NCBI GenBank assembly: GCA_018524725.1
Contig: JAEUWP010000472.1
Span: 81,616 to 145,615 of the forward strand
DNA: 64,000 bases
Source: Podaxis mareebaensis
Lineage: Eukaryota; Basidiomycota; Agaricomycetes; Agaricales; Agaricaceae
Direction: 5' to 3'
Positions within the stretch are counted from its first letter, which is position 1. Every line of letters starts with the position of its first letter. The notes under the pieces are model-generated. The model saw nothing but the letters and a program-made list of their open reading frames with translations. It searched no databases and was not told the DNA's origin. Positions 31,514 through 43,539 of this stretch are shown here, piece by piece. Position numbers and translations under genes: made by a program.

Positions 31514-31806
31514 GAGGACGAGGGCGATAGATAATGGCTGGGTGCTGATTAAGGGGCTGAAAAGGGATAAGTGAACAAGAAGGGGAGCTGCGGGTGATGA
31601 GTCAGTGGCAGCAACGAGGGCGAGAGAAAGGACTGACAGTGAGATATAAAAGAGAAGAAAGAAAGAGAAAGCGTATATTTTGTGAATAGGGAGACAGAAA
31701 GAGAGACGGAGAAAGAGACCACCCAGGCTGGGAGGAGAGAGGAAGAAAGAGACAAGCCACAAAACAATCATCCATGGGTCACCGTCACAACACAGCCCCT
31801 GTCACG

Positions 31807-32501
31807 TCACAAGTGCTTCTTTGCGCTGGCGCGGACGCGTGCATCAAACACACTGCTTCGTATCACCCCTTGCCCACTGTAAAACGGATTCAACTGTGTC
31901 TGGTCGTCTTCATTGTTAGTATCATCACCCCTTCATCACGCTCGACATCACCCCACCTTGATGTACAGCTCCCACACCTCCATAAAAAACCCTCGGATTC
32001 CATCGTCATTCTTGCCCTCGTGCAACAGTACAAACTTGACATCTATCAACTCATGAGTACATCTCTCTGACGACTTTTGTGCGGCCGCCTACTTCCGGGG
32101 GTCACGAACGCCGAGACGGTCCACTCGTTGAACCTGTCCACTGACCGCAGATACCTGGATTACTGTCAATATATCGTCGTCAGGGGCTCTCAGGCACCCA
32201 CGCACATGACGTTTTCTTTGCGCATGATATCCTCAATCACGTCCAGACTGGCGTTGGCAATCATCTGGATCACATGTCTGTCCTGGCCACCACCGACTCT
32301 CACCGGTCCGCTAGAAGTGTGCTGGGTCGCACTGGATGCACCAGACAATGCAGTCAGTGTGCCCGCAAACGCCGAGGTAGACCACGTCGGGAGATTTGAT
32401 GCAAGGGGGGAGGTTGTCGTAGCTACCGGTTTGGTAGAATAATGGGTGAGAGAGCAGACAGGGGTGTCTGAGGGCGATAGGATGAAGAGATGGTGGGACA
32501 T
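31807..32501 (-). CDS. TRS20: TRAPP complex subunit TRS20 (sedlin, TRAPPC2)
   Basis: Four exons (31807-31893, 31957-32042, 32093-32154, 32206-32501) join to 176 residues. The longin-type fold is visible: MSHHLFILSPSDTPV at the start, then I-A-N-A-S-L-D-V-I-E-D-I-M, YLRSVDRFNEWTVSAFVTPG, K-F-V-L-L-H-E, D-G-I-R-G-F-F and LNPFY...IRSSVFDARVR at the end. TRS20 joins TRAPP cores that activate Rab GTPases in ER-Golgi and autophagy traffic. A Ser/Thr-rich insert of about 40 residues sits between the first two strands and the first helix, so the protein is longer than the human 140 residues. It is divergent from the rhomboid gene with 113 bp between starts. Confidence 0.9.
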
Positions 32502-32614
32502 GGCTAGACTGAATAAACGATAGTGATAGTCCTTCCAATGTTCCATATGTTCCATCTGGTCCTAATCGTGTCAACAATCCCAAACAATAATCTCCCTTAT
32601 CCTTCGACTTGAAT
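32502..32614. promoter_or_regulatory. Bidirectional promoter TRS20/rhomboid
   Basis: Only 113 bp separate the two start codons. The plus-strand side is rich in C and T close to the rhomboid ATG. No TATA box is evident. Confidence 0.55.
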
Positions 32615-33710
32615 ATGCTCTCTGCCTTTCGTCCGTTCCTCCAGTCCAGAGCCTGCCGACTTCCTTGCAAACTAAATCATACCTTTTCACGCTCCCCATC
32701 TCTTGCTCCTGCCCGAAATTCCTGGTCTCCTTCACGGACCTTCTTCACCTCTTCTAAACATGCTCTCCGGTACCATCCACCCCAACGTCACGGACACAAC
32801 AACCGTTTCCTTGGCTTCCTCGACAATATTCCAACAAACTACGTCTTCTGGGGCATCATTGGCATAAATGGAACCGTGTTCTTCCTCTGGCAAGCTGCAT
32901 CTGGTCGCGCCGTACGTGCCCTATCCCTCGTGTGTACACCCAAGACTAAGTCCACGTCTCGATAGAGAATGGAACGAGACCCTTCCGCGCTCATCTGGAT
33001 GTACCAAAACTTTACGAATAGCATAACCAATCTAAGGAACGGGAGATTGTCAGTTGCATCCCTTCTATCCCTATGCCACCCACCTCTTTACACTACTTTC
33101 CAGCTGGACGATCCTCACGAGCACCTTTTCGCACCAAGACATGGGCCACATCTTCTTCAACATGTTCACCTTTTACTTCATGGGCCAGCACCTCCTCCAT
33201 AACATCGGCAGCCGGCAGTTCATTTTCCTTTACTTGGGAGGTGCGTTTGAAGTTTGGCAACACCTTATCATGCGATCGACTTATTTCTTTTAGGTGGTAT
33301 CATCACCTCTCTCACAAGTATGGCCTATTCGCATTTTGTCAAGCATCGTGATAGGCCCGCTCACGGCGCTAGTGGTATGTCTGGTACTCTTCTCACCTAC
33401 TTCCATTACGGATCTTGAGCCATAGGTGCCGTCTACTCCGTTCTCGCCGTCATTGCTTGCGCGGCACCGACCATGACGTTCCAATTATACGGAATAATTC
33501 CCATACCTGCTTGGTTGGTCGTATCTGGCATCTTTGCCTACGACTCCTACAACACCCTCAAAGATACTGTAAGTCGTGAACCAATCGGTTTATCCAGGGA
33601 TACTCATAAATTTTCCTGTACAGAGTGGCACAACCGATTCCGTCGGTCATATCGGCGGGCTACTAGCCGGCGTTGGCTATTTCCTAGCTCGTCGTTACCG
33701 CATATTCTAA
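32615..33710 (+). CDS. PCP1: Mitochondrial rhomboid protease (PCP1/PARL type)
   Basis: The N-terminus is rich in Arg, Ser and Pro with few acids, a likely mitochondrial presequence, followed by a membrane helix with NYVFWGIIGINGTVFFLW. Later exons hold FSHQDMGHIFFNMFTFYFMG (conserved H and N), LYLGG, the active-site serine motif GASGAVYS and the catalytic histidine in VGHIGGLLAG. Serine and histidine of the dyad are therefore both present once five introns are removed, for example the donor after WQAASGRA and TT|GTCAGT near 33045. Pcp1 cleaves inner-membrane proteins such as the dynamin Mgm1 and cytochrome c peroxidase. The ATG at 32615 is two codons into the frame. Confidence 0.9.
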
Positions 33711-33982
33711 CTGAACCTACACTCACCAACTCCCCTCTCAGTTAATACGCATATAATGTCTAGGTCCCCGATTCGAACGCGATATATCCACCACCATAAT
33801 CATGAATAACATTAAATAAGTCTAAACATACAAACTTGGCCGTATCATAAGTGGGTATCGCAGCGCAACGGCAAAACCAAGTTGACTCGATCGACATATG
33901 CAAAACAAACGTAGATTTCAAAGGCATACGTTGTAAAAAAGAAAAATAGAATGAATCCGGAAACTTTGTGAGGTCTTCATTG

Positions 33983-36900
33983 TTATACAGCTCCAGACGT
34001 CCTGGAGGGCGTGCTTGTGCGCGTATCGAGACGTCGAATCTCCTTCTCAAGTCTGTCAAGACCCGACGTTCCATTCGACGCGGTCATCCCACGTGCACCA
34101 TGTTTGTCGAATAGGTATGTCAAAAGGTTCTTCTTGTCATCCGCCAGTCCGTCAAGAAGCGCAAAAAGATGCGTCTCGTCGCGCAAAACAAGTTGGGCGG
34201 CGATAATGCAAGCCGCTGCAGATTCCCGGATGATCAGAGATGACTTATCATTCAGAGCCTAATGGATACATGTCCATTAGTCAACGTCATACAGAAATAC
34301 AGCAGGGAAAGCATACCGAAATCAGAGTTGGCCTTAATCGTGGCAATTCCTCCTCTGCAACCTCCGCAGGTAGTCGAAGGATGAATTTACCGAGTGCAAT
34401 CAAACCAAACGCATAAGCTGCTGCTTTGACTTCTGTGTCTGCCGTGGAAGGAGATTCTGCCGCATAAAACTCTTTTAGACTTGCATGCATAGTTGTAAGG
34501 CCATATACGGGTTCAAGTTTCGAAGTGAGCATATCTCGAACAGAGTTCGTTGCTTCTAGCACCTACGACACATCAGTATATGCGACAGCGAGGGATACAT
34601 CACCGCTCACGTTAACTTTGTTGCAGTAACGGACACGCAAAAGCATAGAAAAGAGTTCCGCCTCTTTGCCTTCCAGATGAGATAATTGGTTCTCGATAAA
34701 GGCAGACACAACAACCAGACCGGCCTCGAGAGTATCGCCGTCCTACCGCCCGTCAGCTTGGTTGTATAACCAACGTGAAATGACCCAAACCTTTTCAGGC
34801 GTCAGCTGCTCCATAAGCACCTTGAATACCCGATCAAAATTCTTATCCTTGTCCCAAACATCCCAGTGCAGCGACGAAGGTGAACGAGATGAACCGAATG
34901 GCGTCGGACTTAGTGGATCGGCTCCGGGACTGTTCGGTGGAGATTCAGCGACGGGGTTCCGCAGAGACAAGCCCGCAAGTTTGTAGAGTGCTGTTCGATC
35001 CATAGAGTCGGAGGAAAGCGCTCCAATGCATTCCTCAATTGTTGCAACTGGGTCATTCACTTCCCTATTTTGACTGAATAAAACTTTTGCAAGTGTCAAA
35101 GAATGCCTAGATATCGTAACACATGCAACTTACCCTGTCTACGCCTCGACCACCAGTCTTCCTGCTTGGCCCCCTGCAACACGTCCAGCAATGAAGTTCG
35201 TCCCGAATAAGCAGGACTGTCCTGGAACATGGCGGCCTGTTTCAAAATATGAGAGGCCTTGTTCGCGGGCGTCACTGGAGGACGAGGAGGTTTCGAGGTG
35301 CCACCATTTTGGTTTCCAACCAATAAAGATGGAGGGAAAGTAGGATGAGGTGTTCCCTCAGTCTCGGGTTCCACCAACTCCAACAACCGCTCCGCCGCAC
35401 TCTCAGCCTGTTCTGCACGCGCCTTGAGAGCATCTTCAACAATGGGCTGATCGCCGACGCTCATAGTGGCTATCGAACCCGAAGAGAGTGCGTTTGAAAC
35501 AGAAGGTGCAGGTTTCGAGTTCACTGATTTGGGCGATTGTGAATCTGGAGGGGTCAAGGGTTTCTTCGTTGGTGGAGCAAAGTTCTGGAAGGGCGAAGAG
35601 AATGACATGAGGTTGTCCGAGAAATCATCCTCCGATTCGTCGTCGGGGGGAAGAGGTACAGTCTGCGCGAGTAGCAAGGACTCGTCCATGCCATTGCCCA
35701 TTTGCGGGAAGAGGGTTGATGTTCGAGGAGGAACAGGAACAGGAGCATTTCGAGCAAAGATGCTGGTAGCTCGCGGTGTTGGAGAATGGTGAGGGGGGGA
35801 TGTCGGTGGGGAAGCAGGCAGGCTCGTCTGCATTGCTTTTCGCAAAGTTGATCCACGAGCTGGAGAAGTGCTGGAGCTGTTTGATGTCCCTCGTCTCACG
35901 GTTGAAGGTTCAGGTGGAATTGGAACAGGCGAAGCCCCTCGTCCTGATCCTCCCGATGGTATACGGCCATGGGAAGGCAAAGTTGGAGCAGTGACGGATC
36001 TCATAGTCATCGCTGGGCCACGAATAGTGGGTGGAGAAGAAGAAAGTCGCAGTGGGGAAGATGGACGAGCACTCCTTGGAGATGTCGTTGGGGAGCCCGG
36101 CGACCCCGAGCGCCGCTGGCTTGGAAGATTGTGGGAGGCAGAGGTGGCTTGATGGCGCAAAGTCGGAGGAGCTGTAGCAATAGCCTTGGCCTTGGCCCGG
36201 CTCGCAGCGATTGCTGCTGCAACACTTCCTTTCTTCGGAACTTTTGGTGTAGTGGGAGGGACAGACTGGCGGTCTGGATTCGGGCAAACCTTGTCCAACT
36301 GCTTGCGAGCGGATGCATCCATTGATTCAAGGATCACTTTGCCGTTTTCAGGCCAAATTTCATCAAAATCCCAAAATACCTTGCGAGCCGTCTCGCGCAC
36401 GGAAGGGTTGGGATCTCCAAGAGCTTTTCGGATGCATTTGTCAAGAACATCTAGATTCCCTGAGGCCTCGATGGCATGTTTTGCTCGTTGGCCATGTACG
36501 TCTAGGTAAGTCTTGATATGGCCTACCACGAAAGCGCGGGCCTGGACATTTTTTTCTTGTAGAGTCGTCCATAAGAGAGGAATGACAATCCTTGGTTGCG
36601 CCGAAGTATGTATCAGAAGACTTGTAACGGACAACTGCGACTGTTGTGCTGTAATTTTCTTGGTTAGAGTCGACATCTTGAGTAAGTTGGTGAGGAGCAG
36701 ATCGCAAAATGGATCCAAACTCAAGCCAAGATTGCTGGCCAGTTCCGAATAGAGCTGACAGGTATTTGTGGATACCGTGGTTCGCAAGCTGGTAAGCTGG
36801 AACCAATGAACAAAAGTACATTTACATCAGTGGTTTGGACTTACTGTTTTTAGAGTCCACTGCATAAATCCATCCTTTAGCGATGCTAAGAACACATCCT

Positions 36901-38418
36901 GGTAACGCAGGTGCACATCACCCTTTAGCATGCCACGGACCCGCAGAATAGCTTGTTCGCGTGCAGCCCAGTTGTGCTCGGTTTCTTTTCCCTGGCGGAT
37001 TGCGGGGTTCAAAAACAGAAAGAAATTATACCAGCGGCTACACACCTCGAACGGCTTTGCCATCGCTAGGAATTCATTCTCAAGATCACGACTGGAAGCT
37101 ATCTAGGAACCATGAATAACGTAACGAGAGCCAGATTTGTGCGCGGCACTTACGAAGACTGTCTGGACCTCCGCACTTTCACCTGACGACGACACAGGGG
37201 CGGAGGGTAGAGGCGGAGTTGCTGTGTCCGCACGACTCGCTGGACGAGATAGTTCTTTGGCGATGTTACTGTGGCTTACTGTTCTACTAGGGGCGGTTGT
37301 CGTCGGCGTGTTTTGACTTTGACTAGGGGCGCGAGGACGTTTTCCTTGCAGCATCAGGCTTGGAGGAATATATTCCTTCTTAGTCGCAGTCGCATCACCG
37401 TTTTCGGACCCCTCGCGACTCTGGGGATTACTACCGACTGAGGAAGTCCCCAAGAGTTTGGAGAGCACGACGTCCATAATGGTTTTACGAACGTTCTTCT
37501 TGGTCATTTCTTTTTTCAAATCCGCCCTCGCTGCATCCGTAACTCCAGGGCCGGTGAAGAGCTCAATAACTGATGTACGCGCACAGTCGCGAACATGAGC
37601 GTCGGTATCTTCCAAACAGTCTACGAGGGGAGACAGATAGGGTCGGATAGGGAACTGTGTATGCGTCCGTCGGATGGAAACCAAAGCTAAGATGGACTAG
37701 GGGAAATGAGAACTAGTTTTGGCGTTATCAAAAACGGGCTCACTTGTTCCCTTATTTTCCAAACTTTGCTTGCTAGGCCCAACTCTTTCAATAACCTCTC
37801 GAAGATCATGTTCGGCGTCTCTGCGCCCTTCCCATCTCTTGACCGCGTGACAACGCCAACCGGCGAGCCGAATTTGAACGAGTACCCCCCAAGGAGCGCA
37901 ACAGATTCGCGTGCTTTAGCCTGAACTCTGTCCTTGTCACCCAAACGCTCCATAATCAAGGGGAGGAGGGAGGTCAAGACGATACGAAGGGCCGAGGCGT
38001 CCACGACACCTAAACAAGGTAGGAAACTTCAAACAAGGTAGGTCGAGCATAACGAGAATCCATACCATTGTGTGAATGAGTAACGATGAGTGGAAGAAGC
38101 GGAAGTAGGGCAGAGACGGCGGCAGCAGTAAGGTGCTGGTTCGAACTTCGGAGGCAATTCTTGAATATGTTCACGAAGGTCTCAGGGCTTTCGATCTAAT
38201 GAAATGCGCTCAGCAGAAATTTCTCAGTCATACAGTAAATATGGACGTTACTTCAACACCAGACTCGAACTGAACTTGAAGTTTGGTTAACGCGTCGACC
38301 TTGACATCAACGTCTTATGGGTTCGAGTCAGCGCATGACCAAAGATATTCTAATGTTGCACCCTACCATTGCTCTTGCACTGGTTGACGAGCTTGTCGAG
38401 GACGCTATCCGAGCTCAT
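33983..38418 (-). CDS. CLASP-family microtubule-associated protein (STU1-like)
   Basis: A long minus-strand gene starts [17 protein letters not shown] at 38418. The first 220 residues form a TOG-like HEAT array (segments with [16 protein letters not shown] turns and [12 protein letters not shown]). A Ser/Pro-rich linker with [10 protein letters not shown] is followed by a second CLASP_N TOG domain (37100-36400 region, with [15 protein letters not shown] and [20 protein letters not shown]). A basic, Ser/Pro/Arg-rich region then contains several S-P-x-R and R-x-S-x-S-P patches suited to microtubule and EB1 binding, and a C-terminal HEAT-like region ends at 33983. More than ten short introns are present. 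CLASPs stabilise microtubules at spindle and cortex. The product is roughly 1,200 residues. Confidence 0.85.
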
Positions 38419-38751
38419 AGCGGCAAGGGGAGGGGTGGACGAAGGATGTAGGTAAGCCTATTGTCAGGGTCACAAAATGTCGTTGTTGGATTATATAAAG
38501 CTCGTCAGTCATTTGATGGAGTCAGCTCGGCATTCATGGCGCTCAGGTGAGCCAATCTTTTCCTTCGAGTTACTGTACATGTCTACGCCAAGTAGCACTA
38601 CATCCAGCAGGTTTCACCCTCAAAGCTGGTACTAACCTTACTAAACGGGCGTTTTGATAGTATATCATACAGCAGGTTGAGATGATGTCAGTGATTCAAA
38701 CCCCTGAAATCTGTTCAACTTCCACTGGCTTTGTGCCAGGCCGCGCCGACT

Positions 38752-39320
38752 TTATGAAGTTTTGTCAGAGTGGCCCAAAGAACGACCGGGCTGTACAACA
38801 TCCCGAATACGTTGTTTCTACAAAGTAATTAAGCAGGGGAAATGAGAAAGGATATTTCAGCTTTACCAAAACTTTCAACTCAGGGAACCCGCCTTCAGTC
38901 TTGCGATCCCATACGAGTTTTTGCTCCCCGTTGAGAGTGACCCAAACGCGGAACCTGCCTGCAGTGTCTTCAGAGTTTCTGGGGAAGAGTGTGATTGAAG
39001 TGATGGTAGGCGGGGGAAAGGACAAAAACAACTCTGTCTGCACCCAGGTTGCTCGGTGAAGCCTAGGAGTACTCTGAGTTACAAAGTGGCATTCAGGTCA
39101 GCGCAGATACATGACAGACCATCGGCACTGTTTGTAACACTCAGCAGACACACATTAACGACGAGGGAGAGGTACGAACCCTGTCACAAAACTCTATGGC
39201 AACAGTCGTTCTCTCTAGTTGTGGATGTAGAAAGGTGGGAGCACTATCAGGCGGTGGAATTGCAGAGCCGAGTTCCACTGATTTGTGAGGCACAGGAGTC
39301 TCTGCTTCACAACTTGCCAT
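38752..39320 (-). CDS. Rdx-type selenoprotein W-like thioredoxin-fold protein
   Basis: Three exons give about 139 residues. The redox motif C-D-R-C (CxxC, with Cys and no selenocysteine) follows the first beta strand, T-V-A-I-E-F. It is followed by RATWVQTELFLSFPPP, a strand with G-R-F-R-V-W-V, V-W-D-R-K-T-E-G-G-F-P-E, and the tail KQRIRDVVQPGRSLGHSDK, all matching fungal Rdx proteins. An intron splits the CxxC motif after C-D-R (donor GTTCGT), and another begins at GTATCT a few codons later. Rdx proteins are thought to act in redox control, but no substrate is known here. ATGs at 39320 and 39326 are both possible starts. Only 83 bp separate it from PCH2. Confidence 0.82.
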
Positions 39321-39403
39321 TGTCATACAATAACTTGGATCTCGCTGCTCGGGTGGTGAGCGATCAGTAATCTCCAATCTCGATCACGTGTGCCAATATA
39401 ATT
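39321..39403. promoter_or_regulatory. Bidirectional promoter Rdx/PCH2
   Basis: An 83-bp spacer between divergent starts, so each promoter probably overlaps the other gene's 5' UTR. TATAATTAT just before the PCH2 ATG is AT-rich but not a placed TATA box. Confidence 0.5.
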
Positions 39404-41277
39404 ATGGACGCGTTATTTGTCCATCGCGATATCTTCCTCGTCCTCATGTCTCCCCAGCCTGTGCCTGAACTCATGCCTGCTCCCGCCCCTTCCAGTATCA
39501 CCACGCGGTGGCCAGTACACGGTACGAACTTGCTACAGAACATCCGATTTTATTGACGTCAATTTCGCCTTGCTTTCATCTCAGTCGAAGTCCGATTGCA
39601 GCCTCGTGCTTCTGTGCGTTTCGACACCATTCGCAACCTTGTCCAATCCTTTGTATCGTCCCATGACAGAATCGTAGTCCCCTCAGTGCTCGAGGGATGG
39701 CAGGACGTACCTGAACTCTCCACCTCCGTCGAACACATCAATGTATGCGAATCGGCCTGCTCAAAGCCGTCTCTTTCATTGGAAGAAATGATTCTTCACG
39801 TCCATGTTTATCAACCTTCTGACGGCGACTCCTTCGAGGAGTTCTCGAATGGCTTGGGAAGTGGGGAAGATGCCGACGATACTATGGCAGCCAGCGTTTG
39901 CGAGCTTCCAAACAGAAGTTGGGAAGGTCTCTGGAATTCTTTGATATATGCAGGCGACGTCAAATTGAAGTTGCTCGATTATATTCATGCTACTCTACTC
40001 CTAAGCGATGCTAATGTTGATTGTGAGTACATTGTTCAACCTGATATAGCCAAACATTCTGACCCTCCTGCAGTCAATCTCGTTTCTTGGAATCGGGTCG
40101 TCCTTCTTCATGGGCCTCCCGGAACTGGAAAAACATCTCTTTGTCGTGCTCTTGCACAGAAACTGTCTATCCGACTCTCACACCGGTACTTTCTGTTCTA
40201 GCCCTGGTCACAGCATATTTGACTCAAACTCCGTTTCAGCTACTCACATGCTCGCTTACTCGAAATTAATTCCCATTCTCTCTTCTCGAAATGGTTCTCA
40301 GAATCTGGGAAGCTTGTTCAACGTCTGTTCAACAGCATTAACGAATTGATCGAAGAGGAAGATGGCTTCGTCGTAGTTCTCATCGGTATGCCAATCACTT
40401 CCCCACACTAATAACTCTTTTATGGACCTTCTTTCTCAGATGAAGTAGAATCCTTGACTGCGGCTCGTGCAGGTGCAATGGCCGGAACGGAGCCCTCAGA
40501 CGGACTTCGGGTGAGGGTGTGCTCGTCTCGGTCACAGACAAATATTAATTTGCCACTAGGTCGTTAATGCACTCTTGACCCAACTTGACAAGCTAAAACA
40601 TCGCAAAAATGTCCTCATAATGTCGACTAGTAATCTTGTCAAAGCCATCGGTGAGTTTACCTTACCTTCGTTTCGAACCTGGTATTGAAGTATTACCAGA
40701 TAGCGCATTTGTGGATCGCGCAGATATCGTGCAGTACATCGATTTGCCTACGCGAGAGGCAATTTATGAGATTTTGCGGTCATGTTTATGCGAAATCATG
40801 TCAAAGGGCGTTGTTGCCTCGACCGTAACGATTAAAACCCTTGCAAGGTGTTCTTCATGCTGACGACATGGTCCAGACAATACCCACCCTGAAGCAAGCC
40901 CAGATGTTCGAGGTACTCGCTAAGGCTGGGCAAGAGTATACCAACAAGCCCGACGATCCTCATGAAAGACAAAAATACTTGGCTCTTAGAATTCTCAAGC
41001 TAGCCGCACAATGTCGGGTGAGTTTGCCGGTCTACTTTCTCGAGGAACAAGTTTCAACTCGAAACAGTGTCAGGGCATGTCCGGTAGGGCCCTGAGGAGG
41101 TTGCCTGTACTTGCATTAGCACGTTATCTTGGACTAGGATCAACATCCTATCGAGGCGAAGGCAGTGCTCAACATAGTGCGCCGGTCCAGAGTGCAGCTG
41201 ATATTGATGTATGGTTGGATGGAATGGAACAAGTGATCCAAGAGCAAATGAAGGAGCGGGAACATCTACAGCAATAG
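39404..41277 (+). CDS. PCH2: Pachytene checkpoint AAA+ ATPase PCH2 (TRIP13)
   Basis: The N-terminal domain (residues 1-200) is followed by a AAA+ core. It has Walker [12 protein letters not shown], the family phrase [16 protein letters not shown], Walker B ending in D-E-V-E-S-L, and sensor 1 S-T-S-N-L. An arginine-bearing segment [11 protein letters not shown] and a C-terminal [11 protein letters not shown] complete it. About eight introns are needed. One at 40831-40880 removes a stretch that otherwise looks like a frameshift. TRIP13/Pch2 remodels HORMA-domain proteins (Hop1, Mad2) in meiosis and in spindle checkpoint silencing. The ATG at 39404 gives MDALFVHRD; a later Met at residue 15 is also possible. 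Confidence 0.9.
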
Positions 41278-41547
41278 CTGAGCGCATCCCGTATGCCCAT
41301 ACGCAAAGTAGTGAAGCCAATGCAATAGAGATATTAATGTAGTAATGGATATGTTCTGCCTCATCCCCAGTCCCATTCCCTTCGGTTCCTTGACGCGGGC
41401 AAGATCCCAATCACCCCCGGTGAGCCCAAGCATAATGGAGTACCCGAAAGGGAGCCAAACCCTGCGATAACGCTAGCTGTATCCGAACTCAGTAAAGAGC
41501 GAAGGAAAGGGCAATGGTGTGGACACACCAATAGTGCTACCGGTTCG

Positions 41548-43539
41548 CTATGACGGCAGAAAAGACCTAAGCTTGGCAAGTAATGTACCAGAGGGTGGTG
41601 GTCGTCTGCTATCGTCAGAAAACGTCGAGTACGAGCGCTGGATTTGCAAATGAGGTGCGGGATCTCTAGCACGGACAACATCCGGCTGGGCTCGTGCAAC
41701 CAAGTTCCGGCGGGGTCGGAAGTTGACAATTTCTCGCCACCGTTCACGCGTAATGAATGTTCGCCGGTTCTCCGTTGAGAGGTAGATATCCTTGTTCGCC
41801 CAGACGCGACGACCAAGCCGTTCCTTTACCCTTTGCGTCGTTCGCCCAAACACGTTATCGAGGGCCGAGTAAAAGGAAGATATCTCTGCTAAATCGCGTG
41901 CCAGAACGCGTATGTGGAGGTCGATGTCAAACATCTTTTCGGATGGGGGTTCGGGAAGAGTTTGGTTATTGACGTCGACATCGAATGCGGTGCCCATCTT
42001 CCGGATATTTGTGACATCAATCTTGGGTGAGAGCGCCCGACTTGGTCGTATGAGGGAAGAGAAAGAGCTGAAATCTCTGGAAGGTAATGATTCCGTCGTT
42101 GCTGCAATCTCAGTTTCGGCGTCCGCGTCAATCATGGAATCCGAGGGAGAACCACCCAGTGATTCTCGGAGCTCAGTGTAATACTCCAAATCCCGTTTTT
42201 TATCTCGCAAAATCCGGGGAATTTTGGTCCATAGCCAACGCATCAAACCCAAGTTTTTGTATCTATTGGTGTGGCCAAAGACAGACAGAAGTATGGTGCG
42301 ATTGACAGCAAAATGTGGCGCCTTGATCTTCTCCAGCGGTACTCCTGACCATATTGCTGTCCGAGTTTCGCTAACAATTTTCCTTTCCAGTCTGATAGCT
42401 TGTATGAGGTAGTGTCGCGCCAAAACCGCATGTTCTGCTCGTCCAATGTGTCGGAGAAGTATATTGTACGTGGTTGTATTAGGAGGGGCATAGGGAGGGG
42501 TGAAATTGGGCGGAGCTGGGACATCGACAGCAACGCCAAAGTCATCGTCGTCATCGAACGAGGTGAATAGATGTTGGGTAGCCTGGGGGAGGGGTTGGGT
42601 GAGGACTTCGAAAGCTTGGACAAGCTTGGAGATGTCGCCGAAGCGACCGAGGGTGTCGAGGATGGTGTTAAGGGCATGAGTAGATAGGGGTTGGACGGAG
42701 GGAAGGTTTGGTTGGGATTGGCCCTCCAAGAACTCTAGAGGAGGACGGTCTGGATTGGCCAAATCGATGCCATATGTCCATTTGACTAATGTTTCAAAGC
42801 CCTCCCTGTCTATTGTCTCCTTGAAGATTCGGATGGCCAAATCTAGGTTAGGCGGGGTGAAAGGGACTTGAAATTTGCGCATGTCGGACACGAGATCGTC
42901 GAGAGTTTTGCGAGTTTGAGCAATTAGCCTGGGGCGGTAGACTCTGAGAATTGGAAGTGTAAGACGGTGTGCAATTGCTTGAAGACAAAGACCAAACGTC
43001 TTGGGCTCGGGCGTAAGGCCAAGGTGAATCAGCTCCTGATATACCTGAAGCGAGCCGACGTGATGACCGACAGCAGCAAAGTGCTCGAGGACAAAGTGGT
43101 AGTCATCTAAGGACGGGGTGCATCCTAGAGCACGGATATTGCTAATGATTGTCTGAAAACGACCTTCGTAGAGATGCGGGTTTTCTGGTTTGCGGCCTTG
43201 GAGGAGGCGCTTGGCGGCGGAAAGTCGGAGAGATTGAGCGGGAGGAGAACATTGACGCAAAACCTGTTGATGGAGTTCGAGAGGTAGTGCGTCATAGCCG
43301 AAATAATTGAGAAGGTTAGTGTAATGTGCCCAGACGCGTGACGAATTCCCTTGGTTCAGCAGAGCATGTCGGAGAGCGTCGATCCGGGATTCTCGAAGGA
43401 TATCTATGGGGTTGCTTGGGGGAGAGACGTTGGACGCATGGATAGCAAGGAGGGAGGAGAAGCGGACGGTTGTGTTGGCTGGTCTACGAGCAGCGAGGAA
43501 ATGGGGGCGGAGGGAGTTTGTGAGCCGGGGATGAACCAT
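41548..43539 (-). CDS. Mitochondrial PPR-type protein
   Basis: A single exon encodes 663 residues. The N-terminus is rich in Arg, Ser and Ala without acids (mitochondrial presequence). Helical hairpin repeats of about 35 residues follow, for example DDYHFVLEHFAAVGHHVGSL, T-Y-N-I-L-L-R-H-I and N-R-T-I-L-L-S-V-F-G-H, typical of pentatricopeptide proteins. A longer C-terminal part contains an acidic linker and a basic segment with E-R-W-R-E-I-V-N-F-R-P-R-R. Such proteins bind organelle RNA and help processing or translation. The specific target is unknown. The frame upstream of 43539 begins with TTG, so the ATG at 43539 was chosen. The whole gene is free of introns, unlike its neighbours. Confidence 0.78.
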   Translation of the reverse strand: MVHPRLTNSLRPHFLAARRPANTTVRFSSLLAIHASNVSPPSNPIDILRESRIDALRHALLNQGNSSRVWAHYTNLLNYFGYDALPLELHQQVLRQCSPPAQSLRLSAAKRLLQGRKPENPHLYEGRFQTIISNIRALGCTPSLDDYHFVLEHFAAVGHHVGSLQVYQELIHLGLTPEPKTFGLCLQAIAHRLTLPILRVYRPRLIAQTRKTLDDLVSDMRKFQVPFTPPNLDLAIRIFKETIDREGFETLVKWTYGIDLANPDRPPLEFLEGQSQPNLPSVQPLSTHALNTILDTLGRFGDISKLVQAFEVLTQPLPQATQHLFTSFDDDDDFGVAVDVPAPPNFTPPYAPPNTTTYNILLRHIGRAEHAVLARHYLIQAIRLERKIVSETRTAIWSGVPLEKIKAPHFAVNRTILLSVFGHTNRYKNLGLMRWLWTKIPRILRDKKRDLEYYTELRESLGGSPSDSMIDADAETEIAATTESLPSRDFSSFSSLIRPSRALSPKIDVTNIRKMGTAFDVDVNNQTLPEPPSEKMFDIDLHIRVLARDLAEISSFYSALDNVFGRTTQRVKERLGRRVWANKDIYLSTENRRTFITRERWREIVNFRPRRNLVARAQPDVVRARDPAPHLQIQRSYSTFSDDSRRPPPSGTLLAKLRSFLPS

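Noticed and set aside
40831..40880. Apparent frameshift in PCH2
   Set aside because: A GTAACG...GTCCAG intron removes it and restores the conserved I-P-T-L-K-Q-A frame.
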